From positions 1,116,001 through 1,180,000 of the forward strand of contig OZ253453.1 of NCBI GenBank assembly GCA_965261455.1: a stretch of 64,000 nt of DNA, given 5' to 3'. The first letter of the stretch is position 1; every line of letters starts with the position of its first letter. This document shows positions 50,985-59,526 of the stretch, piece by piece. The translations under genes and the position numbers were made by a program. This DNA is from DAOUKH01 sp965261455 (GTDB lineage: Bacteria > Chloroflexota > Dehalococcoidia > SHYB01). The notes beneath the pieces were generated by a model, which made no database searches, was not told the DNA's origin, and saw nothing but the letters and a program-made list of their open reading frames with translations.

Positions 50985-51857
50985 TTGGAGCCACTGCGAT
51001 CCCTTCTTTTTATCCCAGGTAACCGCGAACGTTTCTTGGAGAAAGCTCCCGATGTCGGGGCCGACGCCCTCGTGCCCGACTTGGAGAGCGGCGTCCCCGA
51101 ATCGGAAAAGGGCGCGGCGCGGGAAATGATCCGCGCCGCCCTCCCCACGCTCAAGAGCAAGGGGCAGACCGTGCTCGCGCGGGTGAGCTCCATCGACTCC
51201 AGTCACATCTGGGCCGATCTTAATTCGCTCATCTCCGAAAACCTCGATGGCGTGGTCCTACCCCAGATCTCCTCAGCGGACGACATCCGCCGCCTCGACG
51301 AGATGATCACCAGCCTCGAACACGGGAAGCATCTCCCCTTCGGGCTCACCCGCATCATCCCGTTCGTCGAAAGCGCCCTCGGCGTCATCCGCGCTTTCGA
51401 GATCGCCACCGCCTCCTCCCGCGTCGTCGCCATCGCCTTCGGCGCCGAGGACTTCTCCGCCGACATGGGGATTCCCCGTAGCGAGGACAGCGAGGAGATT
51501 CTCTACGCGCGCAGCCACGTCGCCATCGCCGCCCGCGCCGCCCACAAGCTCGCCATCGACGCCCCCTTCGTCGCCTACCAGGACGCCGCGGGGATCGAGG
51601 CCGACGCCCAACAGGCGCTGCGCCTCGGCTTCAAAGGTAAGTTCGCCATCCACCCCGACCAGGTCGGCACGCTGAACGAGATCTTCAGCCCCTCCGAGGA
51701 GGAACTGGAGCAAGCGCGGCGCGTCATCCGCGCCTTCCAGCAGGCCGAGTCGGAGGGCCGCGGCACCTGCGCCCTCGACGGCAAGATGATCGATACCGCG
51801 ATGGCCCTCCAGGCGCAGAAGCTCATCCACACGGCGCAGGCCCTCACCGGCCGCTAG
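50985..51857 (+). CDS. HpcH/HpaI (CitE-like) CoA-ester lyase, copy 2
   Basis: This 290-residue paralogue of the previous gene also starts with TTG (50985), after GGGAGGA. It keeps the same motifs: RSLLFIPGNRERFLEKA, VPDLESGVPESEK, PFVESALGVIRAFEIA and AIAFGAEDFSADMGIPRSE. The IEDS to LESG change in the first acidic motif may mean a different substrate. The 14-base gap indicates an operon. A pair of unlike CitE homologues could be a heteromeric lyase or two steps of one pathway. Confidence 0.87.
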   Translation: MEPLRSLLFIPGNRERFLEKAPDVGADALVPDLESGVPESEKGAAREMIRAALPTLKSKGQTVLARVSSIDSSHIWADLNSLISENLDGVVLPQISSADDIRRLDEMITSLEHGKHLPFGLTRIIPFVESALGVIRAFEIATASSRVVAIAFGAEDFSADMGIPRSEDSEEILYARSHVAIAARAAHKLAIDAPFVAYQDAAGIEADAQQALRLGFKGKFAIHPDQVGTLNEIFSPSEEELEQARRVIRAFQQAESEGRGTCALDGKMIDTAMALQAQKLIHTAQALTGR

Positions 51858-52010
51858 CCCCCTCCTCCTGTCCCCCTCCAGGGAAGCACGCCAAAAGCCT
51901 CTCCCGCTGTGGAAGAGACGGGGAGCACCTGGCGCCCGCAGGGCGCCCCTTCCCAACAGCCACCAAAATTCGTCGAATCCATCAACTCCGCGCCCCCTTT
52001 AAACCAAAAG

Positions 52011-52034
52011 GCCCGCTCTCGACAGGGCGGGCCT
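52011..52034 (-). terminator. Terminator between the lyase operon and the MidA-like gene
   Basis: GGCCCGC/GCGGGCC arms (52011-52017 and 52028-52034) are followed on the minus strand by CTTTTGGTTT, suiting termination of the MidA-like gene 160 bases upstream. Read on the plus strand it may also stop the lyase transcript. Confidence 0.6.
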
Positions 52035-52107
52035 TGCTCGCGTCGGACGCCCCCGCGGAGGCCGCCCGACCAAAGAACACATGCTCTCTACGGTAACGAT
52101 AAACCCC

Positions 52108-52126
52108 CTTGACAAGGCCTGTCAAG
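52108..52126. repeat. Inverted repeat in the 51858-52191 intergenic region
   Basis: CTTGACA and TGTCAAG are 7-base arms 5 bases apart. The left arm also contains a perfect TTGACA. It could be an operator or a weak hairpin after the convergent genes. Apart from this and the terminator at 52011, the 334-bp region shows nothing. Confidence 0.35.
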
Positions 52127-52191
52127 TATCATTGACGCGGAAAATCCGTCAAAATTCAGAACAGACCGCTCGCTCACATCAGCCGCAGCGG

Positions 52192-53376
52192 CTAGCTAGA
52201 GATCTCCCCCGCCGGCGGGGACGGCGCCCACTCCGTCCAGCCGCCGGGGCGGCCCGCCAACTGGTTTAGATGCGCCGCGGTCAAACGCGGCAGCGGCAGA
52301 CCGGCTTCGATTCGCGCCGCCAAACCCCGCCGCTCGGCCTCGCCGTCCAGACACACCAGCCCGGCGGCGGGAGCCTCTTTTGCCTGGACCAGCACACGGA
52401 AGCCGCCGAGCCCCGCCGGATCGAGGATGCTGCGCAGGCCCTTCAGGTCGGCCTGCTTCGGCGCATCCGATGCGGCGATGGCGTCGAGGAAGACCTCCGC
52501 GCCGAGGTTGGTCAGGAACTCCCGCTGCGTCATCAGCGTGACCGGCATGAGGCCCACGTCCTCGCCTGCTTCGATCAGGGCGGTGAAATCCACGTGCGCC
52601 GTCAAGTCTTGCCGCCCCACCCGCGCGTAGGGGTCGTCGCTCGCCGTGTGCCGGTAGTATGCCCGCAGCGTGCCCTCACAGCGGCGCTCCGAGTACAGCC
52701 GCTCGGCGGGATCGCCGTAGTCGATGGTGATCGCGTAGCCCCGCGCCAACCGCGCCGCGGCGTCCCTCATCCAGTCCGCGGCCTCCAGCGAGACTTCCGC
52801 CGTCCAACCCTCCCCCAATTCGGCGCCCTCCGACGCAAGCCGGGGCGTCGAGGGCTCATCCAGCGCCTCGACGAAGCGCCCATCGTCCGCCAACGTTACG
52901 TAGACTTCTCGGAGCTCCCGCCCAACCATCCGGACGCGATGGACGGGGAAGGCGTCGAAGAGCTCGTTGCTCAGCAGGCAGCCCACGACGCCGGAGGAAA
53001 GCGCGGAACGCCGGCCCTCGACTTCCTGGTACGCGATGGCGGCGGCGAAAGCGGCGTCCAGCGCCGAAGCGAAGTCGGTCACGTCGCGCGCCAGCCGCCC
53101 GCCCCCCGCGCCGGCCTCGACGACGTCGAACCGCTCGGGGCATCCCAGCAGCCGCCACATCTGTTCAAGCTGCACCGCGATCAGGGCGCCAAAGGCCGGA
53201 TGCGCGTGCGGGCTGGTAAAGAAATCCCCCGCCGCGCCGATGCGGGCCGCCTCACCGCCGACGACGTAGTACCCGCCGGGCCCATACAGCGCAAGCTCCA
53301 TGAATTCGGCGAAGGTAATCCGCCCCTTCGCCTCGATTGCGGCCCGTACGCAGCCCTCCGCTCTACCCTGATCCAT
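52192..53376 (-). CDS. SAM-dependent methyltransferase, MidA/NDUFAF7 family
   Basis: The protein (394 residues from the ATG at 53376) has the family pattern: ITFAEFMELALYGPGGYYV at the start, IGAAGDFFTSPHAHPAFGALIA, the SAM motif VVEAGAGGGRLARDV, and GCLLSNELFDAFPVHRV. In mitochondria NDUFAF7 methylates an arginine of complex I; the bacterial role is less clear. The frame is open to 53511, but that would run into the SRP RNA, so 53376 or 53394 is preferred. It is divergent from the SRP RNA and rsmA. Confidence 0.88.
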   Translation of the reverse strand: MDQGRAEGCVRAAIEAKGRITFAEFMELALYGPGGYYVVGGEAARIGAAGDFFTSPHAHPAFGALIAVQLEQMWRLLGCPERFDVVEAGAGGGRLARDVTDFASALDAAFAAAIAYQEVEGRRSALSSGVVGCLLSNELFDAFPVHRVRMVGRELREVYVTLADDGRFVEALDEPSTPRLASEGAELGEGWTAEVSLEAADWMRDAAARLARGYAITIDYGDPAERLYSERRCEGTLRAYYRHTASDDPYARVGRQDLTAHVDFTALIEAGEDVGLMPVTLMTQREFLTNLGAEVFLDAIAASDAPKQADLKGLRSILDPAGLGGFRVLVQAKEAPAAGLVCLDGEAERRGLAARIEAGLPLPRLTAAHLNQLAGRPGGWTEWAPSPPAGEISS

Positions 53377-53442
53377 AGCACTCGCAGCATACATGCCCCG
53401 TGCCAAAATTGACGCGCCCCGCGCTGGGCCGTAGCATTGAGG

Positions 53443-53665
53443 TGCCGTGCTAGGCGGGGAGCTAGCGGTGCCCTGTATCCGCAATCCGCTACAGCGGGGC
53501 TGAATTCCCACCTAGAGGTCCGATGGCTCCGGGTTGAGCCGGCGACGGCGGCGCTGACGAGCGGGTCCTGCGCGGCGAAGGTCTATGAACTCCGCCAGGT
53601 CCGGAAGGAAGCAACGGTAAGTAGGCGCCTTCGGGCGCCGCAGGCGTGCCTGCTCCGAGCCGCTC
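53443..53665 (+). ncRNA. ffs: Signal recognition particle RNA
   Basis: The conserved SRP domain IV core CCAGGTCCGGAAGGAAGCAA is present at about 53596-53616. The 5' part has the conserved GTGCTAGGCGGGGAGCTAGC and GGTGCCCTGTATCCGCAATC segments. The opposite arm GGGTCCTGCGCGGC precedes the core. This is the longer SRP RNA type of GC-rich Gram-positive-like bacteria. Ends are approximate. The RNA guides membrane proteins to the translocon with Ffh. It lies between divergent protein genes. Confidence 0.88.
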
Positions 53666-53750
53666 GACGCCGGTGATCTCGCCGCTACGACGATCGAAGG
53701 TGGGTGCACGGCCTATCTTTCGTTTCTTGCCGTCCCACGAGACGAGTCTC

Positions 53751-54641
53751 ATGTCGCCGACCACGACCGACGCGCCCTCACCGCGGAGCGGCCCCAGCCC
53801 CGCGCGGCTCGTCCGCGCCTTCCTCGACCGCCACGGGCTCAGGCCGCGCAAGAGTCTTGGGCAGCACTTCCTCATCGACGCCGGCGCCCTGCGCCGCATC
53901 GCCGACGCCGCCGAGCTCAACGCCGACGACCTCGTCGTCGAGGTCGGCCCCGGGCCGGGGACGCTCACCCGTGAGCTTCTCGCCCGCGCCGGCTCCGTCA
54001 TCGCCGTTGAGAAGGACGAGCGCGCCGCAGAGGGGCTGCGCGACGGCTACGCCGACGACCCCCGGCTTCGCGTCGTCGCCGCCGACATGCTCGCCACCGA
54101 CCCCGGGGAGCTGACCGGCGGCGCCGCCTATAGCGTCGTCGCCAACCTTCCCTACTACGCGGCCTCGCCGATCCTGCGCCGCTTGCTCGAAGCTTCGCAC
54201 CGGCCCGAGCGGGTCGTCGTGCTGCTCCAGCGCGAAGTCGCCGAGAGCGCCGCCGCCAAGCCCGGCGTCATGTCGATCTTCTCCGTCGCCATCCAGGTCT
54301 ACGCTACCGCGCGCATCGTGGGGCACGTGAAGGCGGGAAGCTTCACGCCGCCGCCGAAGGTCGAGTCCTCCATCGTTCGGCTCGATCCCTATCCACGGCC
54401 CCGCGGCTTCGCGCACGGCGAGGCCGACGCCTTCTTCGAGATCGTCCGCGCCGGATTCGGCACCCGCCGCAAGCAGCTCGCCAACGCCCTGACGCACGGG
54501 CTCGCCGAGGACCGCGTCCGCATCGTAGCGGCGCTCAACAGCGCGGGCGTCGACCCCAGGCGCCGCGCCGAGACGCTGACCATTGACGAATGGGGCGCGC
54601 TCCACCGCGCCATCCAAGAGACCCGCGCCCATGCCGCCTGA
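53751..54641 (+). CDS. rsmA: 16S rRNA dimethyladenosine transferase RsmA (KsgA)
   Basis: RsmA dimethylates two adenosines near the 3' end of 16S rRNA. The 296-residue protein has LRPRKSLGQHFLIDAGALRRI, the SAM motif VVEVGPGPGTLTRELL near residue 60, the catalytic NLPYYAASPIL near 140 and the C-terminal FGTRRKQLANAL segment. I choose the ATG at 53751; the longer frame from 53646 would overlap the SRP RNA. It overlaps ispE by 11 bases, an arrangement seen in many bacteria. Confidence 0.95.
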   Translation: MSPTTTDAPSPRSGPSPARLVRAFLDRHGLRPRKSLGQHFLIDAGALRRIADAAELNADDLVVEVGPGPGTLTRELLARAGSVIAVEKDERAAEGLRDGYADDPRLRVVAADMLATDPGELTGGAAYSVVANLPYYAASPILRRLLEASHRPERVVVLLQREVAESAAAKPGVMSIFSVAIQVYATARIVGHVKAGSFTPPPKVESSIVRLDPYPRPRGFAHGEADAFFEIVRAGFGTRRKQLANALTHGLAEDRVRIVAALNSAGVDPRRRAETLTIDEWGALHRAIQETRAHAA

Positions 54642-55509
54642 GCCGCCCCTCAGCATCCCGGCCCTCGCGAAGATCAACCTCTCGCTCGAAATCCTGGGCC
54701 GGAGGGACGACGGCTACCACGACGTCGCCACGGTGCTGCAAACCGTCGACCTCGCCGACGAGCTCGAGCTCGCGCCCGCCTCCGAGATCATCGTCGAAGG
54801 CGACACCGAGGGCATACCCTTGGCCGAGAACCTGGTCTACCGCGCCGCGGTCTTGCTTCAGACGCATCTCGGCGAGACTCGCGGCGCGCGCGTCACGCTC
54901 CATAAGCGCATCCCCATGGCCGCCGGACTCGGCGGCGGCAGCACCGACGCCGCGGCCGCGCTCGTGGGCCTCTGTCGGCTCTGGGAACGCGAACTTCGCC
55001 GGGGGGAGCTCGCCTCCTTGGCCGCCGAGCTTGGCTCCGACGTTCCCTTCTTCCTCTACGGCGGTACGGCGTTGGCCGAGGGACGCGGTGAGCGCGTCAC
55101 TCCCCTCCCGCCCCTGCGCCACGCCGACCTCGTGCTCCTCGCGCCCCCCATCGATCTGCCTTCCAAGACCGCGACGCTCTACCGTTCACTAGACCCCGCC
55201 GACTTCACCGGCGGGGACGTCACCCGCGCGCTCGTCGACGGGCTCCGCAAGCGCCTTCCACCCACGCCCGACGACCTCTTCAACGGCTTCACCCGCGCCG
55301 CCCTCGAACGCTTCGACGGACTCGAAGGCTATTGGTCCCGTTTCGAGGAGGCCGGCGCGGACAACGTCCACCTCTGCGGCGCGGGGCCGTCGCTCTTCTC
55401 GCTGGCCCGAAGCAGGGACGAGGCCGAGTCGCTGCACGAGCGCTGTCTCGCCGCCGGACTGCCCGCCTTCGTTGTGAGCGCCGCCCCCAACCCTTATACT
55501 CTTCGTTAA
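54631..55509 (+). CDS. ispE: 4-diphosphocytidyl-2-C-methyl-D-erythritol kinase
   Basis: IspE is the GHMP kinase of the MEP isoprenoid pathway. The 292-residue protein shows IPALAKINLSLEILGRRDDGYHDVATV at the N terminus, the GHMP glycine-rich loop PMAAGLGGGSTDAAAAL near 95, GSDVPFFLYGGTALAEGRGE near 135 and LCGAGPSLFSLA near 255. The ATG at 54631 lies within the end of rsmA. Isoprenoids therefore come from the MEP route in this organism. Confidence 0.95.
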   Translation: MPPEPPLSIPALAKINLSLEILGRRDDGYHDVATVLQTVDLADELELAPASEIIVEGDTEGIPLAENLVYRAAVLLQTHLGETRGARVTLHKRIPMAAGLGGGSTDAAAALVGLCRLWERELRRGELASLAAELGSDVPFFLYGGTALAEGRGERVTPLPPLRHADLVLLAPPIDLPSKTATLYRSLDPADFTGGDVTRALVDGLRKRLPPTPDDLFNGFTRAALERFDGLEGYWSRFEEAGADNVHLCGAGPSLFSLARSRDEAESLHERCLAAGLPAFVVSAAPNPYTLR

Positions 55510-55572
55510 ACGGGGCTTCGTTGAACCAGGCTTCGACAGCCTCGGACTCCTCGCCTTTCCGGAGGCTCCTCC

Positions 55573-57375
55573 TTGCTCAAGACTCATGGCTGCGGTGAGC
55601 TTCGCCCCGCGCATGCCGGCCAGACCGTCACCCTCGCGGGATGGGTCCACCGGCGGCGCGACCACGGCGGCCTCACCTTCATCGATCTGCGCGACCGCTC
55701 CGGTCTCATCCAGGTCGTCTTCAACCCCGAAACGAACGCCAAGGCCCACGCCCAGGCCCAAGACCTGCGCGGCGAGTGGGTCGTCCAGATCGCCGGCGCC
55801 GTCGGGCCGCGTCCCGAAGGCACCGAAAATCCCAAGCTCGCCACCGGAGAGATCGAGGTGAGCGCGGCGTCGCTCACCGTCCTCAACCAGGCCAAGACGC
55901 CGCCCTTCAACATCAACGAAGACGCCGCTGTCGACGAGAGCCTGCGCCTGCAATACCGCTACCTCGATCTGCGCAGGGAACGGATGCAGGCGAACCTCGG
56001 GCTGCGCCGCAAGGTGGTCAAGTACATCCGCGACTACCTCGACGAGCGCGACTTCTGGGAGATCGAGACGCCGGTGCTGGTCAAGAGCACGCCCGAGGGC
56101 GCCCGCGACTACCTCGTCCCCAGCCGCCTCAGCCCCGGCCAGTTCTACGCGCTCCCCCAATCGCCCCAGCAACTCAAGCAACTCCTCATGGTCGCCGGCC
56201 TCGAACGTTACTACCAGATCGCCCGCTGCTTCCGCGACGAAGACCAGCGCGCCGACCGCCAGCCCGAGTTCACCCAACTCGACCTCGAAATAAGCTTCGT
56301 CGAGGAGGCCGACATCCTCGACCTCGTCGAGGGCCTCTTCGCCGGGCTCGTGGCCGAGACCGCGCCGCACCTCAAAGTCGTCACGCCGTTCCCCCGCCTC
56401 AGCTTCGCCGACGTCATGGCGCGCTTCGGCACCGAAAAGCCCGACGTCCGCTTCGGGATGGAGCTCGCCGACCTCACCGACGTAGCCCGTGAGACCGACC
56501 TCAACGTCTTCAAGGCCGTCGCCGACGCCGGCGGCGTCGTGAAAGGCTTTGCCGCGCCGGGATGCGGCGATTACAGCCGCCGCCAGATCGACGAGCTCAT
56601 CGACTTCGTGAAGATTCGCGGCGCCAGCGGCCTCGTCCCCATCGGGCTCGGTGCGCCTCCCGCCCAACTCACCGCCGCGGACGTCAAGTCGCCCGTAGCC
56701 AAGTTCCTCACCGTGGAGCAGGTGCGGACCATCGCCGAGCGCACCGGCGCGGAGAAAGACGGCCTCGTCCTCATCGTGGCCGCCGACGAGGCGGTCGCCA
56801 ACACCGCCCTCTCCCAGCTCCGCGTCGAGATGGGACACCGGCTCGGCATGATCGACGAGGACGCCATGGGCTTCGCCTTCGTGGTCGGTTTCCCTCTCAT
56901 GGAATGGAACGAAGACGAGGGCCGGTGGGACGCCCTGCACCATCCCTTCACCGCGCCCCACCCCAACGACGTCGATCTCCTAAGCGTCGAGCCGGGTAAG
57001 GTCCGCGCCCGCGCCTACGACTGCGTCGCCCAGGGCGTCGAGCTCCTCAGCGGCAGCATCCGAATCCACGACCGCACCCTGCAGGAGCGCATGTTCGCCG
57101 CCCTCGGCTACGCCCCCGACGATATCGAAGAGCGGTTCGGCCACATGCTGCGGGCCTTCGAGTACGGCACGCCGCCCCACGGCGGCATGGCGGCGGGAAT
57201 CGACCGAATCGTCATGCTCCTCGCCGGAGCCGAGACTATCCGCGAGGTGATCCCCTTCCCCAAGACCCAGAACGCCGCCGACCTTCTGTTGAACGCCCCC
57301 TCGGCGGTGGACGAAGCCCAGCTTCGCGACCTCCATCTCCGCGTCGTGGAGCCGTCCCCTGGACAGCGCGCCTAA
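55573..57375 (+). CDS. aspS: Aspartyl-tRNA synthetase
   Basis: This is a 600-residue class II synthetase of the bacterial type: an OB-fold anticodon-binding domain (GWVHRRRDHGGLTFIDLRDRSG), class II motif 2 (YYQIARCFRDEDQRADRQPEFTQLD), the GAD insertion domain (about 285-420) and motif 3 (GMAAGIDRIVMLLAG). The start is the TTG at 55573 with GGAGG seven bases before it. Whether it also charges tRNA-Asn cannot be decided here. Confidence 0.95.
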   Translation: MLKTHGCGELRPAHAGQTVTLAGWVHRRRDHGGLTFIDLRDRSGLIQVVFNPETNAKAHAQAQDLRGEWVVQIAGAVGPRPEGTENPKLATGEIEVSAASLTVLNQAKTPPFNINEDAAVDESLRLQYRYLDLRRERMQANLGLRRKVVKYIRDYLDERDFWEIETPVLVKSTPEGARDYLVPSRLSPGQFYALPQSPQQLKQLLMVAGLERYYQIARCFRDEDQRADRQPEFTQLDLEISFVEEADILDLVEGLFAGLVAETAPHLKVVTPFPRLSFADVMARFGTEKPDVRFGMELADLTDVARETDLNVFKAVADAGGVVKGFAAPGCGDYSRRQIDELIDFVKIRGASGLVPIGLGAPPAQLTAADVKSPVAKFLTVEQVRTIAERTGAEKDGLVLIVAADEAVANTALSQLRVEMGHRLGMIDEDAMGFAFVVGFPLMEWNEDEGRWDALHHPFTAPHPNDVDLLSVEPGKVRARAYDCVAQGVELLSGSIRIHDRTLQERMFAALGYAPDDIEERFGHMLRAFEYGTPPHGGMAAGIDRIVMLLAGAETIREVIPFPKTQNAADLLLNAPSAVDEAQLRDLHLRVVEPSPGQRA

Positions 57376-57408
57376 GCCCTCGGCGGCCCGCCCCATCCGC
57401 CCCCGCCG

Positions 57409-57437
57409 TTGGCGCATAGTGAGGCGGTTGCTATACT
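57409..57437 (+). promoter_or_regulatory. Promoter of the tig-clpP-clpX group
   Basis: TTGGCG (57409-57414) is 17 bases from TATACT (57432-57437), with TG one base upstream of the -10 box (extended -10). It lies 50 bases before the tig GTG. Confidence 0.6.
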
Positions 57438-57486
57438 GAAACGGACGGTTAGCGGCGCAGCCCGCAACCTCAGAGGCCCTTCTCCC

Positions 57487-58851
57487 GTGAAAGTCACCCT
57501 CGAACAGCTTCCCGAGCGTCAGGTTATCCTCGATATCGAGGCCGACCCTGAGGAGGTTGAGGCGTCTCGCAAGAAGGCCTACCGGAAACTCGTGGGGCGC
57601 GTCAACATCCCAGGGTTCCGAAAGGGTAAGGCGCCCCTCGCCATGCTCGAACGCTGGATCGGCAAGGAAGCCCTGCTCGAGGAGGCCCTCAACTTCCTCA
57701 TCCCCGACGCCACCGGCAAGGCCATCGAAGACCAAGATGTCGAAGCCGCCGGCGCCCCCAGCATCGAAGTCTCCGGCCTCGACCCCGTCGCGTGGAAGGC
57801 CACCGTCCCCCTCATCCCAACCGTCGACCTCGGCGACTACCGCAACCTCCGCATCGAGTCCGAGCCGGTCGTGGTGGACGAAGACGAGGTCGAGCGCGTC
57901 ATCGAAGACATCCGGTTCAACGACGCCCCCTGGGAACCCGTCGAGCGGCCCGTCGAATTAGGCGACTTGGTCACCCTCGACGCGGTCATCGAGGAGGCCG
58001 GCCAGACCATCGCCGATCAGAAGGACGCTCAGTTCCGGCCCACCGAAGGCGAGCCCAGACCCATCCCCGGATTCTCGGAAGAGCTCGTGGGGATCGAGCC
58101 CGGCGGCGAGAAGCGGTTCACCATCGAGTTCGAGGAGTCGGACGAGCGCAAGGAATTCGCGGGACGTTCGTTCGGCTTCGCCGTCACAGTCAAAGAGATC
58201 AAGGCCAAGAACCTTCCCGAGATCGACGACGAGTTCGCCAAGGGCGTCGAGGACGGCTTCGAAGACCTCGCCGCCCTGCGGGCGCATGTGCGCGGCCGGC
58301 TTGAAGAGCGCGCCGCAGCAGCCGCCAAGGAGCGCCTCCGCGAGCGCGCCCTCGACCGGCTGATCGAAAACGCAGCGGTCGCCTTCCCGCCCACCCTCGT
58401 CGATCACGAGGCCGAGCACCTGCTCGAAGAGCAGGCCCGCCAGGCAGGCCAAAACTCCGGCGGCGTCGACGCCTACGTGCAGACCCTCGGCAAAGAGAAG
58501 GACGAGCTCGTCGAGGAAATGAAGCCGGCGGCCCGGGCGCGTATCGTCCGCTCGCTCGTCGCGGTCGAGCTCAAGACCGCAGAGGAAATCGAGGTTGCCC
58601 CTGAGGAGATCGACGCCGAGGTTGAGACCCTCCTTGGCTCCGCCGCGCCCGGGTACCGCGAGGAGTTCCGGCGCATCTTCGATACTGACGACAGCCGCCA
58701 GAGAATGGAGCAGTCGGTCCTGACCCGCAAGACGCTCGACCGTTTGGCGGCGATCATGACCGGAGACGAAACGCAAGAAACGACCGAAACAGCCTCGCCC
58801 GAGACCGGCGCGTCGGCGGAAGAACAGGAACAAGAGGAGCCCACTCCGTGA
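57487..58851 (+). CDS. tig: Trigger factor
   Basis: Trigger factor is the ribosome-bound chaperone at the exit tunnel. The 454-residue protein has the ribosome-binding N-terminal domain with the GFRKGKAP signature near residue 42, an FKBP-like middle domain (GDLVTLDAVIEEAG... PGFSEELVGIEPGGEKRFTIEF) and a long helical C-terminal domain, ending in a Glu/Thr-rich tail. The start is the GTG at 57487; the longer frame from 57409 would include the promoter. It overlaps clpP by four bases (GTGA). Confidence 0.95.
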   Translation: MKVTLEQLPERQVILDIEADPEEVEASRKKAYRKLVGRVNIPGFRKGKAPLAMLERWIGKEALLEEALNFLIPDATGKAIEDQDVEAAGAPSIEVSGLDPVAWKATVPLIPTVDLGDYRNLRIESEPVVVDEDEVERVIEDIRFNDAPWEPVERPVELGDLVTLDAVIEEAGQTIADQKDAQFRPTEGEPRPIPGFSEELVGIEPGGEKRFTIEFEESDERKEFAGRSFGFAVTVKEIKAKNLPEIDDEFAKGVEDGFEDLAALRAHVRGRLEERAAAAAKERLRERALDRLIENAAVAFPPTLVDHEAEHLLEEQARQAGQNSGGVDAYVQTLGKEKDELVEEMKPAARARIVRSLVAVELKTAEEIEVAPEEIDAEVETLLGSAAPGYREEFRRIFDTDDSRQRMEQSVLTRKTLDRLAAIMTGDETQETTETASPETGASAEEQEQEEPTP

Positions 58852-59477
58852 CGATGACCCCTTACGACCACACCCCTCAGCCCAGCAACATCATCCCAAT
58901 GGTCATCGAGCAGAGCGCTCGCGGCGAACGGGCCTTCGACATCTACTCACTGCTGCTCAAGGAGCGCATTGTCTTCCTGGGCACGCCGATCCAAGACCAG
59001 ATCGCGAATCTCATCATCGCGCAGCTTCTCTACCTCGAACGCGAGGACCCTGAGAAGGACATCAGCCTCTACATCAACAGCCCAGGCGGTGTGATCAGCG
59101 CCGGGCTCGCCATCCACGACACGATGAAGCTCCTACGGTGCAATGTGGCCACGATCTGCGTCGGAAGCTGCGCGAGCATGGCTACCGTGCTTCTCAGCTC
59201 GGGATCGAAAGGCAAGCGGTACGCCCTCCCCAACTCCACGATCCACATGCACCAAGCGATGGGCGGGGCCCAGGGCCAGGCGTCCGACATCGAGATCGCG
59301 GCCAGGGAAATCCTGCGCATGCAGGATGTCATTCGGAACATCCTGGCCAACAACACCGGCCAAAGCTACGATAGAATCGCCCAGGACTCGGACCGCGACT
59401 TCTATCTGGACGCGGCGCAGGCCAAGGAGTACGGTCTGGTGGACGAAGTGTTATCGGACCCGCAGCAATCAAAGTAG
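58848..59477 (+). CDS. clpP: ATP-dependent Clp protease proteolytic subunit
   Basis: ClpP is the 14-mer serine protease of ClpXP. The 209-residue protein carries the catalytic Ser110 in GSCASMA and His135 in TIHMHQ, with an Asp near residue 183 completing the triad. The short N-terminal part (MTMTPYDHTPQPSNIIPMVIE) may be trimmed on activation. The start is the GTG at 58848, overlapping the tig stop. It is followed by clpX, giving the standard tig-clpP-clpX order. Confidence 0.97.
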   Translation: MTMTPYDHTPQPSNIIPMVIEQSARGERAFDIYSLLLKERIVFLGTPIQDQIANLIIAQLLYLEREDPEKDISLYINSPGGVISAGLAIHDTMKLLRCNVATICVGSCASMATVLLSSGSKGKRYALPNSTIHMHQAMGGAQGQASDIEIAAREILRMQDVIRNILANNTGQSYDRIAQDSDRDFYLDAAQAKEYGLVDEVLSDPQQSK

Positions 59478-59526
59478 ACTGAGCACCCGCGGAACGCGCC
59501 GCAACCAGACACGGAGGCCTAGCCGA

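Noticed and set aside
55189..56961. A 590-codon minus-strand frame opposite aspS
   Set aside because: aspS is certain on the other strand; the frame is a GC-driven shadow with no domain.
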